The notes under the pieces are model-generated. The model saw nothing but the letters and a program-made list of their open reading frames with translations. It was not told where the DNA came from and did no database searches. Source: Shewanella polaris (lineage in GTDB: Bacteria; Pseudomonadota; Gammaproteobacteria; Enterobacterales; Shewanellaceae). Taken from it: a DNA stretch of 64,000 bases. Positions 39,302 through 48,410 of the stretch are shown piece by piece. Both the position numbers and the translations under genes were made by a program. Every line of letters starts with the position of its first letter. Within the stretch, counting starts at the first letter, position 1. Location: positions 930,001-994,000 of the forward strand of contig NZ_CP041036.1 in NCBI RefSeq assembly GCF_006385555.1, read 5' to 3'.

Positions 39302-40402
39302 ATGATTCTATCTGATCCAAGATTTGTCGCGTTAAGTAACTGGTTAAAACAATATTTTGGCGATGAAGTTAGCATTAATTTGATTTGTGGCGATGCCAGT
39401 TTTCGACGTTATTTCCGTATTCAACATCAAGGTTGTCATTATATTGTCTCTGATTCGCCTATTGATTTAGTGCCAATAGCCCCTTTTGTTGCAATGGCCA
39501 AGGCATACCAATGCGTTGGGCTACTGGTACCTGAAGTACTCGCTACCTGCGAGGAATATGGTTTTGTTTTGCAAACTGATGTTGGTGAATTACAGCTTTT
39601 ATCGGTGCTGAATAAAGACAATGTGACCGATTATTATCAACAGGCTTTAACGTTATTACCTGTGATTGCAGCTGTAACGGAAACTGATAACGGACCACTA
39701 GCCGATTACGATGCGTCTTTTGTGACGAAAGAATTGGCCATTTTTGTCGATTGGTTAATAAAAGAACATTTAAATTACGTATTGACGAGCAATGAACAGC
39801 AAATGATTGCCTCCACCTTTAATGCGTTAACCCAAAACGTTATCGCCCAACCTAAAGTAGGGATGCATCGTGATTATCATAGCCGTAATTTATTGCTGAA
39901 CGACCAAGCTCTTGCTGTGATCGACTTTCAAGACGCGGTGCTTGGCCCGATAACTTATGACGCGGTGTCATTATTGCGCGATTGTTACGTGCGTTGGCCA
40001 GACAATATCGTTAATCAGTTGATGATATATCATTATCAACTCGCTATAGAAAAAAAATTAATGGATGAAAGTGTTGAGTTTTCAACTTATAAGCAATGGT
40101 TTGATTTAATGGGAATACAGCGCCACATTAAAGCCGCCGGGATTTTTGCACGTTTATATCATCGCGATGGTAAGCGCGGTTATCTGGCGGATATTCCATT
40201 AACATTGCAATATATTGTCGATATTGGCGCCCAATACCCACAAATTGCAGACTTCAGTGCCTGGGTAGCTAGCGTTATCCTGCCGTTAGTTAAGCAACAG
40301 CCCATTCTCGAAGCCGACAATGAAGCTGGATGTAAAACAGAAAGCAAAGTAGGGAATGCAATAGGCACTGAGGCAAAGAATAAAGCGAGAAATAAACCAT
40401 GA
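39302..40402 (+). CDS. amgK: Aminoglycoside phosphotransferase-fold kinase, AmgK-like
   Basis: A 366-residue small-molecule kinase. The N-lobe has GDASFRRYFR and the catalytic loop reads MHRDYHSRNLL, followed by AVIDFQDAVLGP for metal binding. Next to lptD and overlapping murU by four bases, it matches AmgK, which phosphorylates N-acetylmuramate at the anomeric carbon in cell-wall recycling. The last 25 residues are Lys/Asn/Glu-rich and look like a loose extension. Confidence 0.9.
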   Translation: MILSDPRFVALSNWLKQYFGDEVSINLICGDASFRRYFRIQHQGCHYIVSDSPIDLVPIAPFVAMAKAYQCVGLLVPEVLATCEEYGFVLQTDVGELQLLSVLNKDNVTDYYQQALTLLPVIAAVTETDNGPLADYDASFVTKELAIFVDWLIKEHLNYVLTSNEQQMIASTFNALTQNVIAQPKVGMHRDYHSRNLLLNDQALAVIDFQDAVLGPITYDAVSLLRDCYVRWPDNIVNQLMIYHYQLAIEKKLMDESVEFSTYKQWFDLMGIQRHIKAAGIFARLYHRDGKRGYLADIPLTLQYIVDIGAQYPQIADFSAWVASVILPLVKQQPILEADNEAGCKTESKVGNAIGTEAKNKARNKP

Positions 40403-41082
40403 AAGCAATGATTTTGGCTGCAGGACGAGGCGAACGTTTACGGCCACTAACCGATTCATTGCCTAAACCACTCGTCAATGTTGCAGGTAAACCGTTAATT
40501 GAATATCACTTAGAAAAACTGGCCTCAATAGGCGTGACGCATGTGGTGATTAATCAAGCTTGGTTAGGGCATAAGTTACCTGAAATATTGGGTGATGGAA
40601 GTCGTTGGGGTTTACTGATTAGCTATAGTGAGGAAACTACGGCGCTAGAAACCGCAGGTGGTATTAAACAAGCATTAACTCTATTGGACGACAAGCCCTT
40701 CTTAGTTATTAATGGCGATATTTTTATTGATCACTTGCCAACGTTAGCGTTAGCTTACGAGCAAGTATCACAAGGTTATGCTGATGCTTTTTTGTGGTTA
40801 GTCGATAACCCCGAACATCATCCACAAGGTGACTTTGCCATTGCAATGCAAGGCCAATTAAGCCTTAACAGTCAACAACAGTTTACTTATTCTGGAATAG
40901 GCATTTATCATCCTCAATTATTTAGCAATCTACCAACAGGCAAGCAAGCGTTAGGGCCATTGCTTAAGCAATCTATTGCTAAGCAACGGGTTTATGGCGA
41001 ACATTTTAATGGTTATTGGTGTGATGTTGGCACCCTTGAACGGCTAGAACAACTGCAGAGTAGATTACTGACTCAAGGTTAA
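40399..41082 (+). CDS. murU: N-acetylmuramate-1-phosphate uridylyltransferase
   Basis: A 227-residue nucleotidyltransferase. The signature AAGRGERLRPLTDSLPKPLV binds the nucleotide, and NGDIFID carries a metal Asp. Coupled to amgK by an ATGA overlap, it would make UDP-MurNAc from the kinase product, bypassing de novo synthesis in peptidoglycan recycling. A generic sugar-nucleotidyltransferase is the alternative, but the pairing decides. Confidence 0.92.
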   Translation: MKAMILAAGRGERLRPLTDSLPKPLVNVAGKPLIEYHLEKLASIGVTHVVINQAWLGHKLPEILGDGSRWGLLISYSEETTALETAGGIKQALTLLDDKPFLVINGDIFIDHLPTLALAYEQVSQGYADAFLWLVDNPEHHPQGDFAIAMQGQLSLNSQQQFTYSGIGIYHPQLFSNLPTGKQALGPLLKQSIAKQRVYGEHFNGYWCDVGTLERLEQLQSRLLTQG

Positions 41083-41148
41083 ACCATGTGATTTCGCTTA
41101 AGTGATATGCGCGAAAAGTATTAATTATTAACGGTAATGGAAAACAAG

Positions 41149-41922
41149 ATGCGAATTTGGGGTAAAGTTTTTGGGTTTATCATTGGTTTTATGTTTGGGC
41201 GATTTTTTGGTGCCATTTTAGGGTTATGGTTAGGTCATGCTTATGACAAACGCCAAGGTTTTACTTCATTAATTCGCAAAGGCGGTGAACGTCAGGCGAT
41301 GTTTTTCCATTCTACATTTGCGGTGATGGGCCATGTAGCTAAAGCTTCTGGGCGAGTGACCAAAAGCGATATACGTATTGCGACCATGTTAATGGATCAA
41401 ATGAAGTTGTCTGGACAGTCGCGTATTGATGCGCAAACGGCTTTCCGTGAAGGGCGCCAAGCTGACTTTGATTTAATCAAGCAGCTAGAACTGTTTCGAC
41501 AAGTCACCCAAGGTCGGATTGAACTAGCGCAGATGTTCTTAGAAATCCAAATACAAACAGCCTTGGTGGATGGCGAGTTACATGCCAATGAAAAACAAAT
41601 ATTGTCAGTTATTGCCCAAAAATTAGGCTTAGGTGCACAACTGGAGGCATTGCTTGCACGTTGGCAGGCTGAGTTTAGCCATCATCAGTCGCCGCAAGGT
41701 AATAACATGTCGCTTACTGACGCTTACGTGTTACTTGGAGTACAAGAGTCTGCTAGCGATCAAGATGTAAAACGAACCTACCGTAAATTGATGAATGAAC
41801 ACCATCCAGATAAGCTTGTGGCAAAAGGTCTACCAGAAGAAATGATGGAACTGGCTAATAACAAAGCTCGAGATATTCAAGTCGCATACGAGCGAATTAA
41901 AACCTCGCGAGGCATGCGATAA
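41149..41922 (+). CDS. djlA: Co-chaperone DjlA
   Basis: Membrane-anchored J-domain protein of 257 residues. The single N-terminal helix (KVFGFIIGFMFGRFFGAILG) is Gly-rich, the middle is a TerB-like helical domain, and the C-terminal J domain has the HPD motif in EHHPDKL. It activates DnaK at the inner membrane. I prefer ATG 41149 (MRIWGKVFG), which aligns with E. coli MQYWGK and has GGA upstream, over 41137. Confidence 0.93.
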   Translation: MRIWGKVFGFIIGFMFGRFFGAILGLWLGHAYDKRQGFTSLIRKGGERQAMFFHSTFAVMGHVAKASGRVTKSDIRIATMLMDQMKLSGQSRIDAQTAFREGRQADFDLIKQLELFRQVTQGRIELAQMFLEIQIQTALVDGELHANEKQILSVIAQKLGLGAQLEALLARWQAEFSHHQSPQGNNMSLTDAYVLLGVQESASDQDVKRTYRKLMNEHHPDKLVAKGLPEEMMELANNKARDIQVAYERIKTSRGMR

Positions 41923-41963
41923 CGCAAGCTGATAACGTATTTTTGTTAGGATTGAGGTAATAG

Positions 41964-42917
41964 ATGAAAATAGTGGTATTAGATGGTTATACCCTTAACC
42001 CAGGTGATTTGAGTTGGCAGGCGCTTGAAGCATTGGGCCAGTGTGACATTTACGACCATACTACACTGGATCAAATTGTCAGTCGCTGCCAAGGTGCGCA
42101 AATGGTACTTACCAATAAAACGGTACTCAGCGCAGAGACCTTAAAGCAGCTGCCCGACTTAGCCTATATTGGCGTTCTAGCCACAGGCACCAATGTGGTC
42201 GATGTTGATGCCGCATCAGCACAGGGAATAGTGGTAACCAATATTCCTGCTTACGGTCCTGATGCCGTGGCGCAAATGGTGTTCGCTCATATTCTACATC
42301 ACCATCAACAGGTAGCCTTACATGACCAAGCCGTTAAGCAAGGGCAGTGGGCTACACAACGAGATTTTTGTTTTACCCTAGCGCCATTGACCTCATTAAA
42401 AGGCCTCACTCTCGGCGTTGTGGGTTATGGTGATATTGGCCAACAGGTTGCCAATTTAGGTGTCGCGTTTGGCATGAAAGTATTGATCACCACCACTCAA
42501 CCCAAAGCAGATTTACCTGATGCTATTCAATGGTGTGATCGCGACAGCTTACTTAAGCAAGCCGATATTATATCGCTACATTGTCCGCTTAATGCCGTGA
42601 CAAAGTACATGATAAACAATGACAGTTTACGTTTACTTAAACCGGGCTGTTTATTAGTTAATACTGCCCGTGGCGACTTGATTAATGAAAATGATCTCGC
42701 TCAATGGCTTAACAATGGTAACGGATTTGCCGCTGTTGATGTGTTATCCACTGAGCCGCCAAGTAGCAATAATCCTTTACTTAGTGCCGCTAACATTACC
42801 ATTACCCCGCATATCGCATGGGCGACATTACAAGCCAGACAAAATCTGCTTAATATTGCGGTTGATAATGTACGCCAATTTCAACAAGGTAAAGCATTGA
42901 ATCAGGTTAACGGTTAA
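41964..42917 (+). CDS. D-2-hydroxyacid dehydrogenase (glycerate dehydrogenase-like)
   Basis: A 317-residue NAD-dependent dehydrogenase. The dinucleotide fold has GVVGYGDIGQQVA, and the active site has Arg in NTARGDLI, Glu in LSTEPPS and His in ITPHIAWAT. It resembles HprA/glycerate or hydroxypyruvate reductases most, but the substrate is not fixed by sequence. AGGATTGAGG precedes the ATG. Confidence 0.87.
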   Translation: MKIVVLDGYTLNPGDLSWQALEALGQCDIYDHTTLDQIVSRCQGAQMVLTNKTVLSAETLKQLPDLAYIGVLATGTNVVDVDAASAQGIVVTNIPAYGPDAVAQMVFAHILHHHQQVALHDQAVKQGQWATQRDFCFTLAPLTSLKGLTLGVVGYGDIGQQVANLGVAFGMKVLITTTQPKADLPDAIQWCDRDSLLKQADIISLHCPLNAVTKYMINNDSLRLLKPGCLLVNTARGDLINENDLAQWLNNGNGFAAVDVLSTEPPSSNNPLLSAANITITPHIAWATLQARQNLLNIAVDNVRQFQQGKALNQVNG

Positions 42918-43012
42918 CGGGATTTATCACTCTGTTATAAATCTTGTATCGACGGGTTAGCACTGTGATTTATAGTGCTAACCTACATTAACAATACGAA
43001 CGGGATCTGCAC

Positions 43013-43459
43013 ATGTCACTCTGGAAAATCTTGTTTGATTTCGTCGATAAAGAACGTACAAGGTTTGATAACGTGCGTCATGACACTCATGCACTGCAAT
43101 TTGAAATTGAATCGAATATTCATTTTATTGTTGATGGTTTAGCGCAAAAGATTTGTGCCGCCGACATCATCAAGGGTCTAGAAACCCAAGCGTTTGATAA
43201 AGCCATGCGATCGGGATTAGATATTCGTCAGGCTAAGTTAGTACCGCGAACCATTGAGGGTTATAAAGAGTTCGATAAATACTTAGGTGAGCCAAGTGGC
43301 GTATTGATTAAAAAGCTGTACATAAAAATAACGGTACTGAAAAAACTGATTAACGCGGGTAAACTTGATCAAGATCTTAAACTTAAAGCGCTGTTTCGTT
43401 TGCTAATGTTAGTCCATTTTCACTTAGCCGATAAATCACTGCCAACAGTAAAAAGCTAA
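43013..43459 (+). CDS. Uncharacterised cytoplasmic protein
   Basis: A 148-residue, charged, helix-rich protein with no signal peptide or membrane segment. It has conserved-looking blocks such as LDIRQAKLVPRTIEGYKEF and GKLDQDLKLKALFRLLML. I do not recognise a family. The start is preceded by GAACGGGATC. It is followed at once by a strong terminator, and the dehydrogenase upstream may be co-transcribed. Confidence 0.7.
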   Translation: MSLWKILFDFVDKERTRFDNVRHDTHALQFEIESNIHFIVDGLAQKICAADIIKGLETQAFDKAMRSGLDIRQAKLVPRTIEGYKEFDKYLGEPSGVLIKKLYIKITVLKKLINAGKLDQDLKLKALFRLLMLVHFHLADKSLPTVKS

Positions 43460-43492
43460 ACCGTAGAAGCTCTACAGTTTAGCTTGTTTTTT
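43453..43492 (+). terminator. Terminator after the 148-residue protein gene
   Basis: AGCTAAAC-GTAGA pairs with TCTAC-GTTTAGCT with one mismatch, followed by a run of Ts. It overlaps the stop codon. Confidence 0.88.
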
Positions 43493-43520
43493 TGTTTGCT
43501 TCAGTTCAATTCAACTTTGC

Positions 43521-44711
43521 TTAGAATAACACCTTAATCTTGCTTGCTACTGTCTTGGCTTTTTCTATAGCCGATTCCACAGAGCTATCGCGAGCTAATG
43601 CAACACCTAAACGACGGCGTCCATCTATGTCTGGTTTACCAAATAAGCGTAATTGCGTATCCGCAGGCGCTAAAGCCGCGGCCATACCTTGGTAGCGGAT
43701 ATTAGTCGATGTGCCTTCAGCAAGAATAACCGCAGAAGCGCTGGGCCCATGTTGCACAATATTACTGATCGGTAACCCTAAAATCGCGCGTACATGCAGA
43801 GCAAATTCCGACAAGTCTTGGCTCATTAAGGTCACTAAGCCCGTATCGTGTGGCCTTGGTGACACTTCAGAAAAATACACCTCATCACCTTTTACAAATA
43901 ACTCGACCCCAAATAAGCCATAACCACCAAGGGCCTCAACCACTTTTTGACTCATTGCTTGGGCTTTTTGTAGTACTGCCGCCGAGATCGCTTGTGGCTG
44001 CCATGATTCACGATAATCACCATCTTCTTGGCGGTGACCTATCGGCTCGCAAAAATGAATCCCATTGACGGCGCTAATAGTCAGGAGGGTAATTTCATAG
44101 TCGAAGGGGATAAAGGCTTCAACAATTACGCGTCCTTTGCCAGCACGACCACCTTCTTGAGCGTATGCCCATGCTTGTTGGATAGTGTCGGTCGACTTAA
44201 TCACGCTCTGTCCTTTGCCTGACGAGCTCATTACTGGCTTAACTACGCATGGAATACCGATATCAGAAACGGCTTGTTCAAACTCGGACTGGGTATCACA
44301 GAAATAATATTTTGATGTTGGTACCGCTAAGGTTTCTACTGCAAGTCGGCGAATGCCTTCACGATCCATGGTTAGTTTTGTCGCATTGGCGGTTGGCACC
44401 ACATGCAAACCTTGCTGTTCTAGTTCTACTAACGTTTGGGTGGCAATAGCTTCAATTTCTGGGATCACTAAATCTGGCTGCTCCAGCTCGATAACGTCTT
44501 TTAATGCTTTTGCATCCAGCATGTTAATGACATGGAAACGATGCGCAATTTGCATTGCTGGGGCATTAGGATAGCGATCAACTCCGATAACTTCAATACC
44601 GTAACGTTGTAGCTCAATGGCAACTTCTTTGCCAAGCTCTCCACAACCCAATAGCATCGCTTTAATCGTACCAGGAGTATTTGCTGTGCCAAATGTAGTA
44701 GGAATAGACAT
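43521..44711 (-). CDS. purT: Formate-dependent GAR transformylase
   Basis: A 396-residue ATP-grasp enzyme that adds formate to glycinamide ribonucleotide in purine synthesis without folate. It has [15 protein letters not shown] at the start, the ATP-grasp loop [12 protein letters not shown], and [14 protein letters not shown] for metal and substrate. Single gene; no PurR-type box is evident upstream. Confidence 0.97.
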   Translation of the reverse strand: MSIPTTFGTANTPGTIKAMLLGCGELGKEVAIELQRYGIEVIGVDRYPNAPAMQIAHRFHVINMLDAKALKDVIELEQPDLVIPEIEAIATQTLVELEQQGLHVVPTANATKLTMDREGIRRLAVETLAVPTSKYYFCDTQSEFEQAVSDIGIPCVVKPVMSSSGKGQSVIKSTDTIQQAWAYAQEGGRAGKGRVIVEAFIPFDYEITLLTISAVNGIHFCEPIGHRQEDGDYRESWQPQAISAAVLQKAQAMSQKVVEALGGYGLFGVELFVKGDEVYFSEVSPRPHDTGLVTLMSQDLSEFALHVRAILGLPISNIVQHGPSASAVILAEGTSTNIRYQGMAAALAPADTQLRLFGKPDIDGRRRLGVALARDSSVESAIEKAKTVASKIKVLF

Positions 44712-44960
44712 AGTAATTTACAGCCTCTGTGTAGGGATATTTTTATATGCCGAACAGTGTAACGAGGTGAGGTATTAAAAATCCAATATAAAAATCATTA
44801 AATGGATAAGACTATGGGTATTTTGTGTTTTTTTGTGATGAAAGATTGTATTTAATTACGATAAGTCTAGATGTATAGGTATGTAGATGTTGACAGTGCC
44901 GAGTTTGAGTGAGTAATAGTCACAACACTACGGCGTTGAATTCTAGGGTGCTGATACGAT

Positions 44961-44993
44961 AAAAAAGCCAACATCATGGGGTTAATGTTGGCT
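44961..44993 (-). terminator. Terminator of the peroxiredoxin gene
   Basis: AGCCAACAT and ATGTTGGCT arms around a 9-base region, followed by a T run on the minus strand. The 250 bases between this hairpin and purT hold the purT promoter region and nothing else I can name. Confidence 0.82.
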
Positions 44994-45018
44994 AAATATT
45001 ATTTGAATTTGGAGCTAA

Positions 45019-45654
45019 CTAAGGTTTAACGAGTAACTCAGCAGCAGTTAAAATCAACTCTGGCGCAGGACGAACCTTGTAGTTCGGGTTCACATATTGA
45101 AAATGAATCAAACCGCTTTTATCTGCCACATAGACAGCAGGCACTGGCAATACTAAACGTTTATCACCTTGTGGCGTGGTAAATAAGGTGTTGTTGACGT
45201 GCAACTTAGCTTGGTAAGTTTTAGTGACTTTTTCACTGGTGTAATAAGCTAAACCAAACGCTTGTGCTGCTGCCATTGACGTGTCTGACAACAATAAATA
45301 ATCGAGCTCTTGCTTATTCATCGACGCGCGCATTTTTTCAGGGGTGTCAGGTGAAATTCCCACTAACTGGAAACCCATCTCAAGCAGTTTAGGTTCAATT
45401 GCTTTTAGCTGACCCATTTGTGAATTACAAAATGGACACCAACCGCCACGGTAAAAGAAGAATATCGTCGGCTTTTGCGCCATAAGCTTACTGAGCTCAA
45501 TCGCTTTACCATCCACATCTTGCAGGGTAATGGCTGGTATCTGGTGGCCATTGAGTAGCGGCATGACATTATTTTCGTCACTGGCAATAGGCTTAGCCAC
45601 ACTGGCTAAACTGGTTAACGTAAGTGCGGTGGCAACAAGCAGTGTTTTTAACAT
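45019..45654 (-). CDS. Exported AhpC/TSA-type peroxiredoxin-like protein
   Basis: A 211-residue thioredoxin-fold protein with a signal peptide (LLVATALTLTSLASVA, then KPIAS). The active site reads YRGGWCPFCNSQMGQL, so both a peroxidatic-type Cys and a CxxC partner are present, with ISPDTPEKMRASM downstream. It would act in the periplasm on peroxides or thiols. ATG 45654 has AAGGA at normal spacing; the ATG two codons earlier abuts that site. Confidence 0.83.
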   Translation of the reverse strand: MLKTLLVATALTLTSLASVAKPIASDENNVMPLLNGHQIPAITLQDVDGKAIELSKLMAQKPTIFFFYRGGWCPFCNSQMGQLKAIEPKLLEMGFQLVGISPDTPEKMRASMNKQELDYLLLSDTSMAAAQAFGLAYYTSEKVTKTYQAKLHVNNTLFTTPQGDKRLVLPVPAVYVADKSGLIHFQYVNPNYKVRPAPELILTAAELLVKP

Positions 45655-45726
45655 GATCATTCCTTATAGAGTAATGTCCCGACTAAAGTAGACCACATAA
45701 TCACACAATTTATTTCATTCAAATAC

Positions 45727-45752
45727 AAAAAAAGCGCCTAAGCGCTTTTTTC
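45727..45752 (-). terminator. Terminator of rhlE
   Basis: AAAAAAAGCGC and GCGCTTTTTT arms around CTAA, directly after the helicase stop on the minus strand. Confidence 0.87.
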
Positions 45753-45780
45753 AATTACCGTTTATTGTTTCGAACGGGGG

Positions 45781-47082
45781 TTATTTAATTTTTTTGTATT
45801 TAACTGTGCTGCTAACTTTACCCACTTTAACACGACGTCCGTCCATGTTTTTCTCAGCAATCATCTGGTCACCAGCGTTATCGCCACGTTGTTGTTTTTT
45901 GGCAAAGCTACGACGCTTTTCAATTTGTTTCAACAACATCTCACGGCTACCTACTTCATAGCCCGGTACAGTAACACGACGAATTGGCTGACCGATTAGT
46001 TTTTCAATATCGGCTAAGGTGCGTTCTTCTTCACGGCTCACAAACGAAATGGCGACACCGGTTTTACCTGCACGACCTGTACGGCCAATACGGTGCACGT
46101 AATCTTCGGCTAAAAACGGTAAATCGTAGTTAACAACGTATTCAAGATTTTTAATATCAAGACCACGGGCTGCCACTTCGGTAGCCACTAACACGCGGAT
46201 TTTTCCTTCAACAAATTCACGTAACGCACGACGACGGCTACCTTGCGCTTTCTCGCCATGAACCACGCCCGATGGAATACCATCTAAGTTTAATTCTTTA
46301 ACTAATTTGTCTGCTGCGTCACGAGTTGCCGTGAACACCAATACTTGTTGCCAGTTTTTGGTGCCGATTAACTCAGATAATAATTCACGCTTACGACGTT
46401 GTTCAACAGGGTATACCACCTGACTAACTGTGTCTGCAGTGGTGTTTTGCTTATCAACCGTAATCACTTTAGGTTTATTAAGCATGTCATTCGCTAGTTT
46501 TTTTACCTCAGAAGAAAAGGTCGCAGAGAACAACATATTCTGGCGTTCTTTGTTTACTGCTTGAAGGATCTTTTTAATATCGGCACTAAAACCCATATCA
46601 AGCATACGGTCAGCTTCATCAAGTACTAAGAACTCAACATTAGACAAGCTTAAGTTACACGCCACAATGTGTTCAAGTAAACGACCTGGTGTAGCTACAA
46701 TAACGTCGGCACCGCGTTTAAGTTTTTGTGACTGGGTATCTATTTTAACGCCACCATAAATGGTTAATACCGTTAAATTAAGATGCTTACTGTAAGCGCT
46801 AATGTTGTCTGCAACCTGTGCGGCAAGCTCACGGGTTGGAGTAAGAATTAAGGTGCGAGTGTTAGACGGCATCGTCTCTTTTGGGTTATCACACATTCTT
46901 TGTAATATAGGCAGTGCAAATGCTGCGGTTTTACCGGTACCTGTTTGAGCGCTTGCTAGGACATCTTCACCACGACGGATTGCTGGGATAGCTTGTTGTT
47001 GAATTGGCGTCATAGATTGATAACCGCACTCAGCGATCGCGCGTAATATTTCTGGGGCGAAGCTAAAAGATTCGAATTTCAT
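45781..47082 (-). CDS. rhlE: DEAD-box RNA helicase, RhlE type
   Basis: A 433-residue helicase with all core motifs: Q motif (YQSMTPIQQQAIP), I SAQTGTGKTAAFALP, Ia PTRELAAQV, II LDEADRMLDMGF, III SATF, IV-VI with ATEVAARGLDI and HRIGRTGRAG. The C-terminal tail is basic (RRSFAKKQQRGDN) and short. RhlE remodels RNA in ribosome assembly and decay, often in the cold. Its 450-base upstream gap to atpG is described separately. Confidence 0.93.
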   Translation of the reverse strand: MKFESFSFAPEILRAIAECGYQSMTPIQQQAIPAIRRGEDVLASAQTGTGKTAAFALPILQRMCDNPKETMPSNTRTLILTPTRELAAQVADNISAYSKHLNLTVLTIYGGVKIDTQSQKLKRGADVIVATPGRLLEHIVACNLSLSNVEFLVLDEADRMLDMGFSADIKKILQAVNKERQNMLFSATFSSEVKKLANDMLNKPKVITVDKQNTTADTVSQVVYPVEQRRKRELLSELIGTKNWQQVLVFTATRDAADKLVKELNLDGIPSGVVHGEKAQGSRRRALREFVEGKIRVLVATEVAARGLDIKNLEYVVNYDLPFLAEDYVHRIGRTGRAGKTGVAISFVSREEERTLADIEKLIGQPIRRVTVPGYEVGSREMLLKQIEKRRSFAKKQQRGDNAGDQMIAEKNMDGRRVKVGKVSSTVKYKKIK

Positions 47083-47531
47083 GGTGCGGTTCCTGTATGT
47101 ACATCAAAACAAAGCGATTAACTTGTAGCAAGCTAAGTTAGCTGCACAGCGTCAATCTAGAATATTTGGGCCGATAGCCATCATTAAATGGCTGGATTTA
47201 TGCTTAACTGGGTTGATTAACGTCTTAGGATAGTTGAAAAACGTTAAGCTTGAATGATACACCCAATTGAGCGCCATCGATAAGCGGCCGCGGAGTATAA
47301 CAAACTTTTGTTTAAATCCTGAACTTTATCTGTGTCTAACGATAAGATTTTTTAGCCGAGAATTGTTTAGTTGATATGGCTCGATAGCAATGGCATTTAG
47401 AGCCTGTAAAGTTTAGGACTGTTAACTCATTTTTGGGCAAAAGTGTATTTAAGATATGGCCTGCGGCCACTAACGTCTGGCGCAGGGCAGAAAAAAGAAT
47501 CGTTCACGGCTCCTTGATATTCATCCTATCT
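47083..47531. other. Gap between rhlE and the N-ATPase operon end
   Basis: The rhlE side holds its promoter and leader. The atpG side has no classic terminator directly after the stop; instead there is AAGGAGCC followed by a 26-codon frame (see next entry). A GGCCTGCGGCC-type dyad sits near 47458. Confidence 0.5.
47427..47507 (-). CDS. Possible 26-codon ORF after atpG
   Basis: GTG at 47507 is preceded by a strong AAGGAGCC ribosome site 25 bases after the atpG stop and encodes MNDSFFCPAPDVSGRRPYLK plus a short tail. It has a single Cys and no recognised family. It could be a coupled small protein, the start of a lost operon gene, or chance. Confidence 0.22.
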   Translation of the reverse strand: MNDSFFCPAPDVSGRRPYLKYTFAQK

Positions 47532-48410
47532 CTATTCCATTGCTCCAAATCCAGATATGACATCGAACAATTCCGCATCGATACCACTTTGACGTAAGCT
47601 GTGAAATTTTTGCTTAAGACTTGCATGCAGTTCATCGATATTTTTTTCTGCCCGCTGCATTGCAGACAAGCGACTGGCATTTTCACTGTTAAGTGATTCA
47701 GCACAAGCCCTAAACAGACTGACAAATAGATATTCACGCATCATAGCGCTTAGTGTTTCAGACCGCTCGGGCATAACTTCGGGTAAGTTATTAGTTGGCC
47801 ATTGAATACTTGCAAAGTTTTGACTCCAGTGAGCATCTAGGGGTAAAAGTTGTTGGCTCACAGGAGTATAAATTGAATCGACATTTGGGCGATGATGAAA
47901 AATATACACCCGATCGATTGTCCCTTTCTCTCTTTGCGCTTCCATTTCAATCAAAATTGTACCGACTAGCGTTGAAATGACATCAACTGAATTTGGCAAT
48001 ATAAAACCTTGCTTTAGCACAAGTTTGGTTTCTAAAAGCCTTGACTGAAGACGATCTCCCACAGTCCAGACCAATTTATTCCCCGGCATTTTCTGCAATG
48101 ACTCACAGACAAATTCGACCATTACTTCGTTAAATTGACCGACTAAACCCTGATCGGTTCCAAATACTATGACGCCAATGGCTGCTTTATTTGACGGTGG
48201 CCTTTTTGTTTTAATACTAGGGGATTGATATTGCTGGAAACAGGCGGCTAAGCCAAGTTGCACAGTACGATAATAATCATCTAATGAGTGAACTGCATTT
48301 TCGTATTGGCAGATATTAGATGACGCCATTGCCTTCATGCTGCGCACGACAGACTCAAGATCATCAGCACTGTTAATCTGATGACGCAGACTTGCGAGGC
48401 CTTCACTCAT
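47532..48410 (-). CDS. atpG: N-ATPase gamma subunit
   Basis: A 292-residue central-stalk subunit of a rotary ATPase. The N-terminal helix has the family pattern SLRHQINSADDLESVVRSMK, the middle IGVIVFGTDQGLVGQFNE, and the C-terminus ASRLSAMQRAEKNIDEL. It turns inside the alpha3beta3 head and links it to the c ring. It overlaps atpA by four bases and is last in the operon, as in other N-ATPases. It is more divergent than housekeeping AtpG. Confidence 0.92.
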   Translation of the reverse strand: MSEGLASLRHQINSADDLESVVRSMKAMASSNICQYENAVHSLDDYYRTVQLGLAACFQQYQSPSIKTKRPPSNKAAIGVIVFGTDQGLVGQFNEVMVEFVCESLQKMPGNKLVWTVGDRLQSRLLETKLVLKQGFILPNSVDVISTLVGTILIEMEAQREKGTIDRVYIFHHRPNVDSIYTPVSQQLLPLDAHWSQNFASIQWPTNNLPEVMPERSETLSAMMREYLFVSLFRACAESLNSENASRLSAMQRAEKNIDELHASLKQKFHSLRQSGIDAELFDVISGFGAME

